NCBI GenBank assembly: GCA_036401895.1
Contig: DASWTW010000007.1
Span: forward strand, 1-64,000
Origin: LB3-1 sp036401895
GTDB lineage: Bacteria > Chloroflexota > Chloroflexia > Chloroflexales > Kallotenuaceae
Direction of reading: 5' to 3'
DNA length: 64,000 bases
Shown here: piece after piece, positions 26,219-35,555 of the stretch
Position numbering within the stretch: position 1 is the stretch's first letter
Layout of the letters: the number at the start of each line of letters is the position of its first letter
The notes under the pieces: model-generated
Seen by the model: the letters and a program-made list of their open reading frames with translations, nothing else
Databases searched by the model: none
What the model was told of the DNA's origin: nothing
Made by a program: the position numbers and the translations under genes

Positions 26219-28840
26219 CTAGCAGAGCGCCTCGGCGATCACCTGCTCCAGAGGCGTGCGCTGCCCTCGGCTCCAGGCGCTTTGCCACACAGCGGCGTCC
26301 AGGGCTGTGCGCGTCGCGGCCAGAAGCGCCTCATACTTCTGGTGATCCGGCACGAACAGCGCCGTATCAGTTGCCCGCCGCAGCGCATCGATCGCGCTCA
26401 AGAGCCAGACCGCGCGGGGGGTCTGCCCCGTACGCTGAGCGTGCCCCGCCAGATCCAGCAGGCAGGCCATGTAGCCATAGTTATTATGCAGCTGATGATA
26501 ATGCAGCAGGCCCTGGCTCAACAGCTGATGCGCCTCCTGGTACGTTCCCTGTTCCAGCGCGACGCGACCCAGAAGCTGGAGCGCCAGCGCGATCTGAAGC
26601 GTTAGGCCCACGCTCTGCGCCAGGCCCAGACTTTCGATGAGATGCGTCTGCGCACGTGCGGGATCGCGCCGTGCCAGCGCGACACGGCCAAGCGTATTGA
26701 GCGCGTTGCTGATGCCGCGCTGGTTGCCCAGCGCCCGCGCCATAGCCAGCGCTTCCTCGGCCAGCGTGCCCGCGCGATCGTAATCGGCGCGCTCCCAGGC
26801 CATATTGCTGAGATGCGGCAAGATATTGCTGATACACCAGCGATCGTCGGCGATGCGCGCCTGAGCCAGACCTTCCTCTAGCAGGCCAGCCGCCTGATCC
26901 TGATGGCGACCGGTGTAGTAGTAGTGTACGCCCAGCCGCCAGGTTACGCGCGCCAGAAGCCAGGGATCGCCGGCAGCGCGGGCCAGGGCCAGGCTTTCGG
27001 TCAGCAGCGGCGCAATCTCGGGCGAGTTGGGATGTTCACACTCTTGCACGGCCCAGCGATCGATCAGCGCGTAGGCCAGCCCTTTGGTATCGCCGAGCGC
27101 GCGGCTGATCGCGATCGCCGCGTCGTGCCAGATCATCGATTGTGGATCATCACCCTGCGCGCCTGCCAGCACACCAGCATAGCGCAGCGCCTTGGCATAG
27201 ATCGGCGTGGGCTCATACGCCCGCTGCTCAAGCAGGGCCTGTAGCCAGCCGCGCCCCACTGACAGATGCGCGCGGATAAACCAGAACTCGCCCAGCGCAC
27301 CCGCCAGACGCAGACCATCGAGCGTACGCTCCGGCGTGGAGCAGCAGTAGGCCAGCGCAGCCTGAAGATTATCGTGCTCTTGCTCCAGCCGCACGACCCA
27401 GTGATGCTGTGAGCCACCGCGCAGGCGTGGCTCCGCCGTCTCGGCCAGATCCAAAAAGTAGCGTAGATGCCGTGCTTGCAGCGCCGCCAGATCGTCTGAG
27501 TCCACCAGCTTCTCATGGGCATACTCGCGGATCGTATGCAGCATGGCGTAGCGCGCCTCGCCCTCGGCCGTGGTCTCTTGACGCACCAAACTTTGATCGA
27601 CCAGCGTCATCAGTCCGTCGAGAATCGACGCGCTGGTGGAGCCGGCCGCATCTTCGCAGATCGCCATCGCCGCCTGAAGCGTCCAGCCGCCGTTGAAGAT
27701 GCCCAGGCGCGCGAACAGCCGCTGGCTCGCCGGATCGAGCAGCACGTAGCTCCATTCGATCGTGCCGCGCAGAGTTTGCTGACGCGCCGGAAGATCGCGA
27801 AAGCCGCCGGTCAGCAGGGCCGACTGCGCGCTGATCTGCCGCAGCATATCCTGCGGCGAGAGCAGACGGCTGCGCGCCGCCGCTAGCTCGATCGCCAGCG
27901 GCAGACCATCCAGCACATTGCAGATCGCCACGACCGCCGGCAGATTTTGCTCGGTCAGCGTCCAGCGTGGGTAGGCCTCCTGCGCCCGCGCGTTGAACAG
28001 CGCGATCGCGCCGTACTCGGCCGCGCTGTCCAGAGGCAACGCCTGAGCGGTCTTAGGCAGGTCTAGCGACGGCACCACGAAGAGGCGCTCGCCGCGCACA
28101 TGCAGCGAGGCGCGACTGGTTACCAGCATATACAGCCAGCGACAGGCTGAGAGCAGCTCGGTGACCAGCGGCGCGGCAGCCAGAATCTGCTCGAAGTTAT
28201 CGAGAATCAGCAGCAGATGCTTATCGCGCAGAAATTTCAGCACGCGGCTGCGCGCCGGCTCCTGGTCCACCTCGACCAATCCCAGCGCCTGCCCGATCGC
28301 CGCCGCGACCACATGTGGATCGAAGACGGTTTCGAGCGGAACCAAAAACACGCCGTCGCTAAAGCCGTCCAGCAGTCCGGCGGCGGCTTCGATCGCCAGG
28401 CGCGTCTTACCGATCCCGCCTGGCCCGGTCACTGTCAGCAGCCGGGTGGCTCCGCTGGTGATCTGCTGGCGCAGCGTCAGCACTTCCGCTGTTCGCCCGA
28501 TCAGTGGCGTGAGCGGACGCTCCAGGTTGGTAGGATGTTTTTGGAGTTGCCAGGATTCGCTCTGACGAGGAGTTTCGGCGGCTGCATCCGGCAGGAGGCG
28601 AAGGATCGAGCCGGTATCACCGCGAGCGAACTGAAGGAATGCGGAGCGCTCATGCGGTAGGATCGCCAGATGATGCGCCAGCAGCTCTGCGATCTGCCGC
28701 GACGGTCGCCGCTCGTCGACTTCGATCTTGCGAATCGTCACCACCGAACAGCCGACCTGCCGTGCCAAATCGTCTTGTGTAAGATCAAGTGCTTTGCGTC
28801 GTTGCTTAAGCCAGCGACCAAAAGATATATCGCTTTGCAT
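26219..28840 (-). CDS. XRE-HTH / NB-ARC ATPase / TPR regulatory protein
   Basis: 873 aa STAND-type regulator. Residues 1-65 are an XRE helix-turn-helix (SFGRWLKQRRKALDLTQDDL, CSVVTIRKIE). An NB-ARC ATPase follows: Walker A VTGPGGIGKTRLA, Walker B KHLLLILDNFEQIL, sensor VTSRASL, GLPLAIELAA. From about 430 on are helical TPR-like repeats (ARSVGLTLQIALALQLLGRVAL and similar). Such proteins are common in Chloroflexota and resemble AfsR/MalT in logic: the TPR part senses, ATP binding drives oligomerisation. I use ATG 28840, which has AAGGAGG just upstream, instead of the open 14 codons before it. Three 11-base direct repeats lie 72 bases upstream. No target gene is evident. Confidence 0.9.
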   Translation of the reverse strand: MQSDISFGRWLKQRRKALDLTQDDLARQVGCSVVTIRKIEVDERRPSRQIAELLAHHLAILPHERSAFLQFARGDTGSILRLLPDAAAETPRQSESWQLQKHPTNLERPLTPLIGRTAEVLTLRQQITSGATRLLTVTGPGGIGKTRLAIEAAAGLLDGFSDGVFLVPLETVFDPHVVAAAIGQALGLVEVDQEPARSRVLKFLRDKHLLLILDNFEQILAAAPLVTELLSACRWLYMLVTSRASLHVRGERLFVVPSLDLPKTAQALPLDSAAEYGAIALFNARAQEAYPRWTLTEQNLPAVVAICNVLDGLPLAIELAAARSRLLSPQDMLRQISAQSALLTGGFRDLPARQQTLRGTIEWSYVLLDPASQRLFARLGIFNGGWTLQAAMAICEDAAGSTSASILDGLMTLVDQSLVRQETTAEGEARYAMLHTIREYAHEKLVDSDDLAALQARHLRYFLDLAETAEPRLRGGSQHHWVVRLEQEHDNLQAALAYCCSTPERTLDGLRLAGALGEFWFIRAHLSVGRGWLQALLEQRAYEPTPIYAKALRYAGVLAGAQGDDPQSMIWHDAAIAISRALGDTKGLAYALIDRWAVQECEHPNSPEIAPLLTESLALARAAGDPWLLARVTWRLGVHYYYTGRHQDQAAGLLEEGLAQARIADDRWCISNILPHLSNMAWERADYDRAGTLAEEALAMARALGNQRGISNALNTLGRVALARRDPARAQTHLIESLGLAQSVGLTLQIALALQLLGRVALEQGTYQEAHQLLSQGLLHYHQLHNNYGYMACLLDLAGHAQRTGQTPRAVWLLSAIDALRRATDTALFVPDHQKYEALLAATRTALDAAVWQSAWSRGQRTPLEQVIAEALC

Positions 28841-28911
28841 CCTGCCTCCTTGAGGCTGCGCCGCTCGATCCATGTGTTCCATCGTTCGTCGAATCTTTGC
28901 GCTAGCTCTGG

Positions 28912-28944
28912 TTGTACAGCTTTTGTATCACTTTTGTATCACTC
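28912..28944 (-). promoter_or_regulatory. Three 11-bp direct repeats upstream of the NB-ARC regulator
   Basis: TTGTACAGCTT (28912-28922), TTGTATCACTT (28923-28933) and TTGTATCACTC (28934-28944) follow one another without a gap, one per helical turn. On the regulator's coding strand the core reads TACAAAAGTGATACAAA. The identical 17 bases occur upstream of the AP2 gene (62209-62225) in the same orientation to the gene. It is a likely protein-binding site, possibly overlapping the promoter. Confidence 0.5.
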
Positions 28945-30261
28945 AACTGTGTCACATAGTCCTTCTCGCGCTCCCGAAACTTTGCTTTAATAGACACAAG
29001 CTAACACATAGCCTGGTCCTAACAGCATACCGAGGATTGGATCGTGCATCCGCAGCGGTGGGACGGCTCAAGCATAGAGGGTAGCCGGTTGCGACAGCTT
29101 CGAGCGGCTGTCCGGCCTTTCGAGAATGACCAGAAAACACAATGATCCTTCGATCTCGGGGGGTGAAGAATGATCGTACCGCGCATTGCCTGTGCTGGCA
29201 AGCTATCTGAGCCGATCGCCTGCACGACGCTTCGATGTCCGTGATGTCTGGCCCCCCGAAAAGAGATGCCTGTGCTGCCCTTGAATGTACAGCCCGTGTC
29301 GGCTGCAAAACCGGACGAGTCCGCACCATCCGCCGCTCAGCGCGATACGCCCAAGCTTACTGAAGTCGTTCTGGCAATGCTAGGTATAACTGCTCCGCAT
29401 GCGCTGAGCCATCCGCCGCTCGCCGACGAGCCCGGCACCCGGAGCACCCGCGCTGAGCCATGACCGACCGACCTTGCGCTTCGTACGCTTTGCTACAGCT
29501 CAGGCACTCGTTATGAGAGAGGGCGCTTAAGCTCGGCTCGATCTCGAAAAATTCTTCCGCCCGACCTTCGCGTCGGATCGCAGGAGCGGATTGCACCACG
29601 CGCTGTAGTCCGCTCATCGCATTTAATGCACTCCTCGATCTCCTCTCAATCCGCCTGCACCGCACAGTGCTTGCCGGCTTCGCCCACGCTCACCTCAGCC
29701 TCGACCACCAGCAGCAGGCGCGGCACGGCACAAGAAACAGGGCTCTGTGCTAGCACAGAGCCCTTTGGTGATCAGCCTTACCGGCAGCTTACGTGCGCAT
29801 TGGTGTTGGCTCTCCGCCACGGTTGAGGAAGACCGTTGAGCGGAATGTGGGCGTTGTGGACGTAACGCAAGTGAGGAAGAGGTTGCGGCACGTTGTAATG
29901 CTGACCACATTATTATTCAGATCATCGCGTCAGGCCGGCTCGTCCGTCGTGCATCATGTTTGGCAGCTATGCGTTGGTTTGTTGTCTATCTTTCGTTTCT
30001 ACGGTCGAGGGCCCGCGCGATTTCTGGATTGTCAGTCGAGTATCGGGGGCTACTTGACTGGTCTGTCGTTACTTTAGCAGGTCTTCCTTACCAGCAACCT
30101 TACCAACTTGTTTAAAAACAATTTATTGTAGAAATTTGTTGACGATCTTCGCACAGGCCGCGATCATGCAGGCTGCTCCACTGTGCGGAGTGGCATATGG
30201 CTTGCTGCTACGGGCGTATATCGCCGCGTCGCTCTTCGTTAGCCAAGCAAAGGAGCCGCCT
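28945..30261. other. Gene-poor stretch without a convincing protein gene
   Basis: About 1.3 kb between the NB-ARC regulator and the M20 amidohydrolase. Open frames exist on both strands (for example 29266-29463 plus, 29357-29665 minus), but none has a ribosome-binding site, a recognisable domain or a start-to-stop layout that I would defend. Composition falls toward AT after 29.9 kb. One clear hairpin (29739-29764) and one odd Thr/Cys-rich short frame beside it are listed separately. It may hold decayed genes or a regulatory RNA. Confidence 0.6.
29739..29764 (-). terminator. Perfect 26-bp palindrome, probable terminator
   Basis: AGGGCTCTGTGC followed by its inverse gives an 11-12 bp stem around GCTAGC-type centre. 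Read on the minus strand it is followed by TGTTTCTTG, a weak T-rich tail. It lies 24 bases after the stop (29789-29791) of a short minus-strand frame. No plus-strand gene ends nearby, so minus-strand use is more likely. Confidence 0.55.
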
Positions 30262-31425
30262 GTGGACGTCAAGGCTGGAGCCCGAGAACGTTTCGATAGT
30301 GTCCGCGAGCACGTGATCGCGCTGAGCCACCGGATTCATGCTCATCCTGAGCTGGGATTTCAAGAAGAGCGCGCTGCTGCCTGGCTCTCCGAGGCGCTGG
30401 CGGATGCGGGATTTGCCGTCGAGACCGGCATCTGCGATCTGCCGACCGCGTTTATTGCCCGCGCCGGATCGGGGCCGCTGCATCTCGCGATCTGCGCCGA
30501 GTACGATTGCCTGCCCGAGATCGGCCATGCCTGCGGACACAACCTGATCGCCGCGATGGCGACAGGCGCGGGAATCGCCGCCGCTAAAGTCGCCGACGAT
30601 GTGGGCCTGACAATCAGTGTGATCGGCACGCCCGGCGAGGAGTGCGGCGATGCGGGCGGCAAGATCCTGCTGCTGGAACGCGGCGCGTTCGATGGTGTTC
30701 ACGCCGCGATGATGGTACACCCGAGCCCCTACGATACGGTCACGCCCAAGATCATCGCCGCCTCGACCTTTGACGTTCACTACACGGGCAAGGAAGCGCA
30801 CGCCGCCGGATTCCCTGAGCTGGGTATCAACGCCGCCGACGCGCTGACGATCGCCCAGACCGCGATCGGCCTGCTGCGCCAGCATATTCGCGCCACCGAT
30901 CGTATTCACGGCATCATCACGCGTGGCGGCGACGCACCGAACGTGATTCCGGCGCACACGTCGGCTAAATATATCGTTCGCGCCCAGACCTTAGCCGAGC
31001 TGGACGAGCTTCGGCCACGCGTGCAGCGCTGCTTCGAGGCTGGAGCCCTGGCTACCGGCGCGCGGGTCGAGTTTGCGGGCGGCGACAAGCCCTACGCGGA
31101 AATGCAGCACGATCCCGAGATCGCGGCGATCTATGGGCGCAACGCCGCCGCGCTGGGCCGGGGCGCGGCCAATCAAAACCCGGAGCGCGCCGCAGGCTCG
31201 ACCGACATGGGCAACATCTCGCACGCGATCCCATCGATCCACCCGTCGATCGGCATCAACTCGTTGCCGGCCGTCAATCACCAGCCCGAGTTCACCGCGC
31301 ACTGCATCACGCCCGACGCCGACCAAGCGATCGTCGACGGCTCGCTGGCGATGGCCTGGACCGCGATCGACATGGCGCTGGATCGCGGGCTCGGCGAGCG
31401 GCTGATCGCCAGCCGCCGCGATTGA
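30262..31425 (+). CDS. M20-family amidohydrolase (AbgB/AmhX/ACY1L2-like)
   Basis: 387 aa metal-dependent amidohydrolase. Seen: HRIHAHPELGFQEE at the N-terminus, the metal-site segment CAEYDCLPEIGHACGHNLIA, the acid pair in GTPGEECGDAGGK, VHPSPYDTVTPK, and the dimerisation insert starting SSTFDVHYTGKEAHAA (here AASTFDVHYTGKEAHAA). It ends with a C-terminal His in the INSLPAVNHQPEFTAHC region. Members release amino acids from N-acyl or p-aminobenzoyl conjugates or dipeptides. I chose GTG 30262 because AAAGGAG (30249-30255) is ideally placed and the M20 homology begins there. The frame is open to 30136, but those residues do not look like this family. Confidence 0.93.
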   Translation: MDVKAGARERFDSVREHVIALSHRIHAHPELGFQEERAAAWLSEALADAGFAVETGICDLPTAFIARAGSGPLHLAICAEYDCLPEIGHACGHNLIAAMATGAGIAAAKVADDVGLTISVIGTPGEECGDAGGKILLLERGAFDGVHAAMMVHPSPYDTVTPKIIAASTFDVHYTGKEAHAAGFPELGINAADALTIAQTAIGLLRQHIRATDRIHGIITRGGDAPNVIPAHTSAKYIVRAQTLAELDELRPRVQRCFEAGALATGARVEFAGGDKPYAEMQHDPEIAAIYGRNAAALGRGAANQNPERAAGSTDMGNISHAIPSIHPSIGINSLPAVNHQPEFTAHCITPDADQAIVDGSLAMAWTAIDMALDRGLGERLIASRRD

Positions 31426-31650
31426 AAGATATTCCGGCGGCACGAATCACACATAATACCGGTCGCACCATAGCGAGCCGGTCAGAGTCAGGCTGAGCGA
31501 TCTCGCCGCGCCGGCGCGGGACGTTCCGCCAACTCAGCGAGCGCCAAAACGTAGTACACTGGTAGCCGATCTATCCTCAAGCTGCCCAGAGACCATCGAT
31601 CGCGTTCGACAACGGCGTCGATCGCCAGCTCTGGTATCAAGGACGTACTC

Positions 31651-33315
31651 ATGAGCTACTGGTATCAATGTGTGCGCGACTGGACGCTCCAGCTCGTCAG
31701 GCTGCCCAGCGTCACGAACACACCCGGCGAGACCGAATTTCCCCAGCACCTGTACGAGCTGCTGGCCAGGCTACCGTATTTTCAGGCCCATCCCGAAAAC
31801 CTCTGGCTTGAGCGCACCACCAACGATCTGCACGAGCGCTACAACCTGTTCGCGCTGGTACGCGGCAGGACGCCCGCGACGGTTGTGCTGGCCGGCCACT
31901 ACGACGTGGTCAGCATCGACAACTACGGGCATCTCGCGCCGTGGGCCTACGATCCCGAGGCGCTGCTGCCGCGACTGATCGCCGAGCTTCAGGCCGATTG
32001 CCGCAGCGAGGCGGATCACCTGGCGCTGCGTGATCTGCAAGGCGGCGATTTTCTACCCGGACGCGGCGTGCTCGACATGAAGAGCGGTCTGGCGGCCGGC
32101 ATCGCGGTGCTGAGCCACTTCGCGGAGCAGCCCGAGCGCCGGGGCAACCTGCTGTTTATCACCACGCCCGACGAAGAAGACTCGTCGCACGGGATGCGCG
32201 CCGCCGCCCTGCGACTCCCGGAGATCGCCGAGGAGCGCGATCTCCATCTTCAGGCCGCAATCAACCTGGACGCCTCCAACGATCGCGGCGACGGCAGCGC
32301 GGGCCAGGTTGTGTATCTCGGCACCGTTGGCAAGCTGTTGCCCTCGGTCTACGTGGTGGGCCGCGACACACACGCGGGCGTTCCGTTCGACGGCGTGAAC
32401 GCCAATCTGATCGCCGCCGAGATCACCCGACGCATCGAGTGCAACACCGCGCTGAGCGATACAGTCGACGGCGCGGTCTCGCCACCGCCGGTCAGCCTGA
32501 AGCAAAGCGATCTCAAAACCCAGTACGACGTCACCACGCCCGCCGCCGCCTGGTGCTACTACAACGTGCTCACCCACGGACGATCGGCCAGCGACGTGCT
32601 GGAGCGCATCACCGCGCTGGTACACGACGCCATGCACAGCGCGCTGGGCTATCTCCACGAGCAGGCGCGACGCTACAGCCAGCTCGCAGGCCAGCACGCC
32701 GATCCGCCAGCCTGGCAGCCGCTGGTGCTGACCTTGGCCGAGCTTCAGGCGCGGGTTACGCGGCAGAACAATCCGGCGGCACAAACAGCAGTCGCCGAGC
32801 TTGCTCAGCGTCTGGCGCAAGATCCGGGGATCGATCTGCCGACCTTCAACCGGCGGCTGACCGAGGCGCTGTGGGCCGCCAGCGGTCTGGCAGGACCGGC
32901 AGTCGTGATCGGCTTCGGCTCGCTGTACTACCCGCCCGCCTACATCAAAGGCGATACTGAGCGCCAGCGCCGTCTGCGCGAGGCTGCCTCGGAACAGGCT
33001 ACGGCGCTCAGCCGGCAGGCGGGCGTCGCGATCCAGCTCAAGCCGTTTTTCGCGGGCATCTCGGATATGAGCTTTCTGGGCAGCTCCATCAGCGACGAAG
33101 ATGTCGCAGCGATCGCGCTGAACACGCCCGCCTGGGAGGCCAGGCTGCGCTTCGATTACACCGCGATCAGCGCGCTCGACCTGCCGACGATCAACATCGG
33201 GCCGTGGGGCCGCGACTACCACCAGCGCCTGGAGCGCGTCCACGCGCCGTACTCTTTCGAGATCGTGCCCGAGCTGGTCTGGCGCATCGCCGATCAGCTG
33301 CTGAGCCAGTCATAA
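31651..33315 (+). CDS. M20-family peptidase, RocB-like
   Basis: 554 aa, close in length and layout to Bacillus RocB, a protein of the arginine-utilisation operon whose exact reaction is not settled. Seen: LVRLPSVTNTPGE near the N-terminus, the metal ligand in LAGHYDVV, RGVLDMKSGLAAGIAVL with the second metal Asp, TTPDEEDSSHGM with the general-base Glu, and DTHAGVPFDGVNANLIAAE in the lid region. The C-terminus contains FFAGISDMSFLGSS, also seen in RocB. It stands as a second M20 gene 225 bases after the first, on the same strand. No rocD, rocF or other arginine catabolic gene is near. A hairpin terminator follows 29 bases after the stop. Confidence 0.9.
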   Translation: MSYWYQCVRDWTLQLVRLPSVTNTPGETEFPQHLYELLARLPYFQAHPENLWLERTTNDLHERYNLFALVRGRTPATVVLAGHYDVVSIDNYGHLAPWAYDPEALLPRLIAELQADCRSEADHLALRDLQGGDFLPGRGVLDMKSGLAAGIAVLSHFAEQPERRGNLLFITTPDEEDSSHGMRAAALRLPEIAEERDLHLQAAINLDASNDRGDGSAGQVVYLGTVGKLLPSVYVVGRDTHAGVPFDGVNANLIAAEITRRIECNTALSDTVDGAVSPPPVSLKQSDLKTQYDVTTPAAAWCYYNVLTHGRSASDVLERITALVHDAMHSALGYLHEQARRYSQLAGQHADPPAWQPLVLTLAELQARVTRQNNPAAQTAVAELAQRLAQDPGIDLPTFNRRLTEALWAASGLAGPAVVIGFGSLYYPPAYIKGDTERQRRLREAASEQATALSRQAGVAIQLKPFFAGISDMSFLGSSISDEDVAAIALNTPAWEARLRFDYTAISALDLPTINIGPWGRDYHQRLERVHAPYSFEIVPELVWRIADQLLSQS

Positions 33316-33343
33316 ATCGTCAGGTTTCGCTAGGAGAATCAAC

Positions 33344-33373
33344 AAACGCTGTGCCGCATGTGGCACAGCGTTT
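33344..33373. terminator. Rho-independent-type terminator
   Basis: AAACGCTGTGCC (33344-33355) pairs exactly with GGCACAGCGTTT (33362-33373) around a six-base loop, followed by ATACAT. It serves the RocB-like gene and, read backward, the convergent GerE-type gene. Confidence 0.8.
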
Positions 33374-33404
33374 ATACATGGCGCTTCAGAAGCTCCTCTA
33401 TGCG

Positions 33405-33626
33405 CTAGGGATGAGCCGTCGCTCCTTCGGCGGCGAGCCACCAGTAGCGCTGCGCCGCTTCGGTCCGCGATTGAACTTTGAGCTTCCGAAAAATGTTCTT
33501 GAGATGGGTTTCCACCGTGTAGCGGGCAATTCCCAGAGCATCGGCGATCTGCTGATTGCGTTTTCCCTGGGCGATAAGCGCTAAAATTTCCTGCTCGCGA
33601 CTGGTCAGTGCCGGACGGGGGCGCAT
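33405..33626 (-). CDS. Stand-alone LuxR/GerE-type HTH protein
   Basis: 73 aa, consisting of little more than the GerE DNA-binding domain: LTSREQEILALIAQGKRNQQ, IADALGIARYTVETHLKNIF, RKLKVQSRTEAA. These match the four-helix fold with its dimerisation helix. There is no receiver or ligand domain, as in GerE itself. I chose ATG 33626 because AAAGGAG lies six bases upstream on the minus strand (33633-33639). The frame stays open for 27 codons more (to 33707), but those have no such site. The last ten residues (WLAAEGATAHP) extend the domain. It converges on the RocB-like gene, and its targets are unknown. Confidence 0.85.
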   Translation of the reverse strand: MRPRPALTSREQEILALIAQGKRNQQIADALGIARYTVETHLKNIFRKLKVQSRTEAAQRYWWLAAEGATAHP

Positions 33627-33778
33627 CTGACGCTCCTTTCCTCGTAGGGTAGAGGTAGCTTGGTAGGTCTGCCTGGTGTCATGCTGGGGATCGAAGTATT
33701 GCCTCAAAGCTAAAGTTATATGTCTATTGAAGCAGAAGCGGCCAGATCTGAGAAGGTCTTTTTAATACACTTAACTAC

Positions 33779-33808
33779 TACAAAAATTGATACACAAACC
33801 GATACAGA
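33779..33808 (+). promoter_or_regulatory. Possible relative of the TACAAA direct-repeat motif
   Basis: On the plus strand TACAAAAATTGATACA (33779-33794) is followed by CAAACCGATACAGA, giving TACA words about one helical turn apart. It resembles the exact 17-nt motif at 28922 and 62209 but with changes. It lies about 165 bases before the secreted repeat protein gene in the otherwise featureless, AT-rich 33708-33968 interval, and it could equally serve the GerE-type gene on the other strand. Confidence 0.3.
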
Positions 33809-33968
33809 TTCCGCCGCAGCGTCGCTGTCAGTCAGGCATCAGACAATTGTACGGCCTCGTGCTCAATTCGGGTATATGCTTTAATTGTATCTAGATATTG
33901 CACAACGATCGTGCGCGACACCAGCCGCTCTCGCCGAGCAGCGGCCGATCGTTATGCAAGGAGTGTAT

Positions 33969-35411
33969 ATGATGCGTCGCACATCCATCTTTAGCGTACT
34001 GCTATGCCTGGCGCTGGCCTTTGGCGTTTTTACCACAGCCCGCGCCCAGGAAGAAGTTGTGTTTCCCGAAACCGGCCATCGCGTGAGCGGCCGTTTTCTT
34101 CAGTTCTGGCGGCAGCAGGGCGGCCTGGCGGTCTTTGGCTATCCGCTCACGGATCAGCTGACCGAGAACGGCCGCACCGTGCAGTATTTTGAGCGCCAGC
34201 GCTTCGAGCTGCATCCCGAGAATCAGGCACCTTACGATGTTCTGCTTGGCCGGCTCGGCGCGGAGATCCTGCCCACCTGGCAGAGTCAGCCGACGTCCGT
34301 AGGGCCTGTCGCCGGCTGCACCTACTTTGCCGAGACTCGCCACAATGTGTGCAATCAGCAGGCGCAGAGCGGCTTCTTGAGCTATTGGACGACGCACGGC
34401 CTGGAGTTCGACGGCCGCGCCGGGAAAAGCTATGCCGAAAGCCTGGCGCTCTTCGGCCTGCCGATCACCGAGCCCTACCAGTACACCAACAGCAGCGGCG
34501 TGACCGTGCAGACCCAATGGTTTGAGCGCGCGCGCTTCGAGTGGTATCCGAACAACCCGAATGAGTACAAAGTCCAGCTTGGCCGGCTCGGCGCGGAGCT
34601 GGGCGCGCCCGGCACAGCCCAGCCGATTCCGGCGGGCGCGGTCCAGACGGTGGTCACCTACTACGACGCGATCAACCGGCGCAGCTTTGCCGAGGCGTAC
34701 AACCAGTGGGCCAACGGCGGAGCGGCCAGCAATCAAACGTTGGAGCAGTTCACCTCAGGCTTTGACAACACTGTACAGGTCAGCCTGCTGCTCGGCAATC
34801 CCAAAGTTCTCAGCGCCGATCTGGTCGAGGTGCCGGTGACGATCCTCGGCGTGATCAATGTGCCGCGCGGCAATCCCGATCAGCAGGTTCAGCAGTTCCA
34901 GGGCTCGTATCGCGTCGAGCGCATCGGCGGCAACACCTGGAAGCTGGCCAGCGCCGCGCTCGGCCCGATCAACGAGCCGCTGCCGCCGTCGCAGTTCGCC
35001 AGCCCGATCAACCTGCTGCAAGCCTACTACGCGGCGATCAACGAGCGACACTTTGCGCGCGCCTACACCTACTGGAACAATCTTGGCCAGGCCAGCGGGC
35101 AAAGCTTCGCCGATTTCCAGCAGGGCTTTGCCAGCACCGGCCAGGTCGCGATCACGCTGGGCACGCCGCAGGGCGAGGGCGCGGCCGGCTCGATCTACAT
35201 CGACGTGCCGATCGTGATTGTGGCCACACAGAACGACCGCAGCGTGCGTACCTACTGCGGAACCTACACGCTGCGCGGCCTGAATGTGCAGCCCTTCAAC
35301 CAGTTCGGCCTGCGCATCGAAAACGCGCAGATCGCGCAGACCGGCAGCGGCACACGTCCGGATAAGAACGAGATCCAGCGGCTGCTCGACGGCGGCTGCC
35401 AGCACCCGTAA
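33969..35411 (+). CDS. Secreted repeat protein (FGYP repeats plus two NTF2-like repeats)
   Basis: 480 aa. A Sec signal peptide (MMRRTSIFSVLLCLALAFGV, cleavage after TTARA). Residues about 30-210 hold two copies of a domain of the form FLxFWxxxGGLxxFGYPLT ... VQYFERQRFELHPEN ... LLGRLGAEI (RFLQFWRQQGGLAVFGYPLT; then FLSYWTTHGLEFD with LFGLPITEPYQ and WFERARFEWYPNNPNEYKVQ). Residues about 225-350 and 360-470 hold two related NTF2-like domains (VVTYYDAINRRSFAEAYNQW and LLQAYYAAINERHFARAYTYW). The role is unknown; the repeat type is frequent in secreted Chloroflexota proteins next to peptidoglycan or cell-surface genes. ATG 33969 has AAGGAG at 33958-33963; the upstream open frame lacks a site. 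A terminator hairpin follows. Confidence 0.85.
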   Translation: MMRRTSIFSVLLCLALAFGVFTTARAQEEVVFPETGHRVSGRFLQFWRQQGGLAVFGYPLTDQLTENGRTVQYFERQRFELHPENQAPYDVLLGRLGAEILPTWQSQPTSVGPVAGCTYFAETRHNVCNQQAQSGFLSYWTTHGLEFDGRAGKSYAESLALFGLPITEPYQYTNSSGVTVQTQWFERARFEWYPNNPNEYKVQLGRLGAELGAPGTAQPIPAGAVQTVVTYYDAINRRSFAEAYNQWANGGAASNQTLEQFTSGFDNTVQVSLLLGNPKVLSADLVEVPVTILGVINVPRGNPDQQVQQFQGSYRVERIGGNTWKLASAALGPINEPLPPSQFASPINLLQAYYAAINERHFARAYTYWNNLGQASGQSFADFQQGFASTGQVAITLGTPQGEGAAGSIYIDVPIVIVATQNDRSVRTYCGTYTLRGLNVQPFNQFGLRIENAQIAQTGSGTRPDKNEIQRLLDGGCQHP

Positions 35412-35424
35412 GCTAACGCATTCC

Positions 35425-35458
35425 CGAGCGCGCCACGGGTTGCGCTGTGGCGCGCTCG
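35425..35458. terminator. Terminator hairpin after the secreted repeat protein
   Basis: CGAGCGCGCCAC (35425-35436) pairs exactly with GTGGCGCGCTCG (35447-35458), with a ten-base loop. No T-run follows, so efficiency is uncertain. It is 14 bases after the stop. Confidence 0.6.
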
Positions 35459-35488
35459 ACCTCGACTCGCAATCCAGCGGGCACTTCT

Positions 35489-35517
35489 TTGCGACCGGCG
35501 CTCAGATTGAGTACAAT
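35489..35517 (+). promoter_or_regulatory. Candidate sigma-70-like promoter of the Uup-type gene
   Basis: TTGCGA (35489-35494) and TACAAT (35512-35517) are 17 bases apart, and the ATG follows 38 bases after the -10. TACAAT also stands 38-43 bases before the gnd and ferritin ATGs (15387, 38385), which supports it as a local -10 form. Confidence 0.4.
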
Positions 35518-35555
35518 CCCGGCTGGCGATTTCGCCATGTGACCGGGGCTACACT

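Noticed and set aside
28952..29910. Several open frames in the gene-poor stretch
   Set aside because: No ribosome-binding sites, no domain signals, and overlapping frames on both strands of equal quality.
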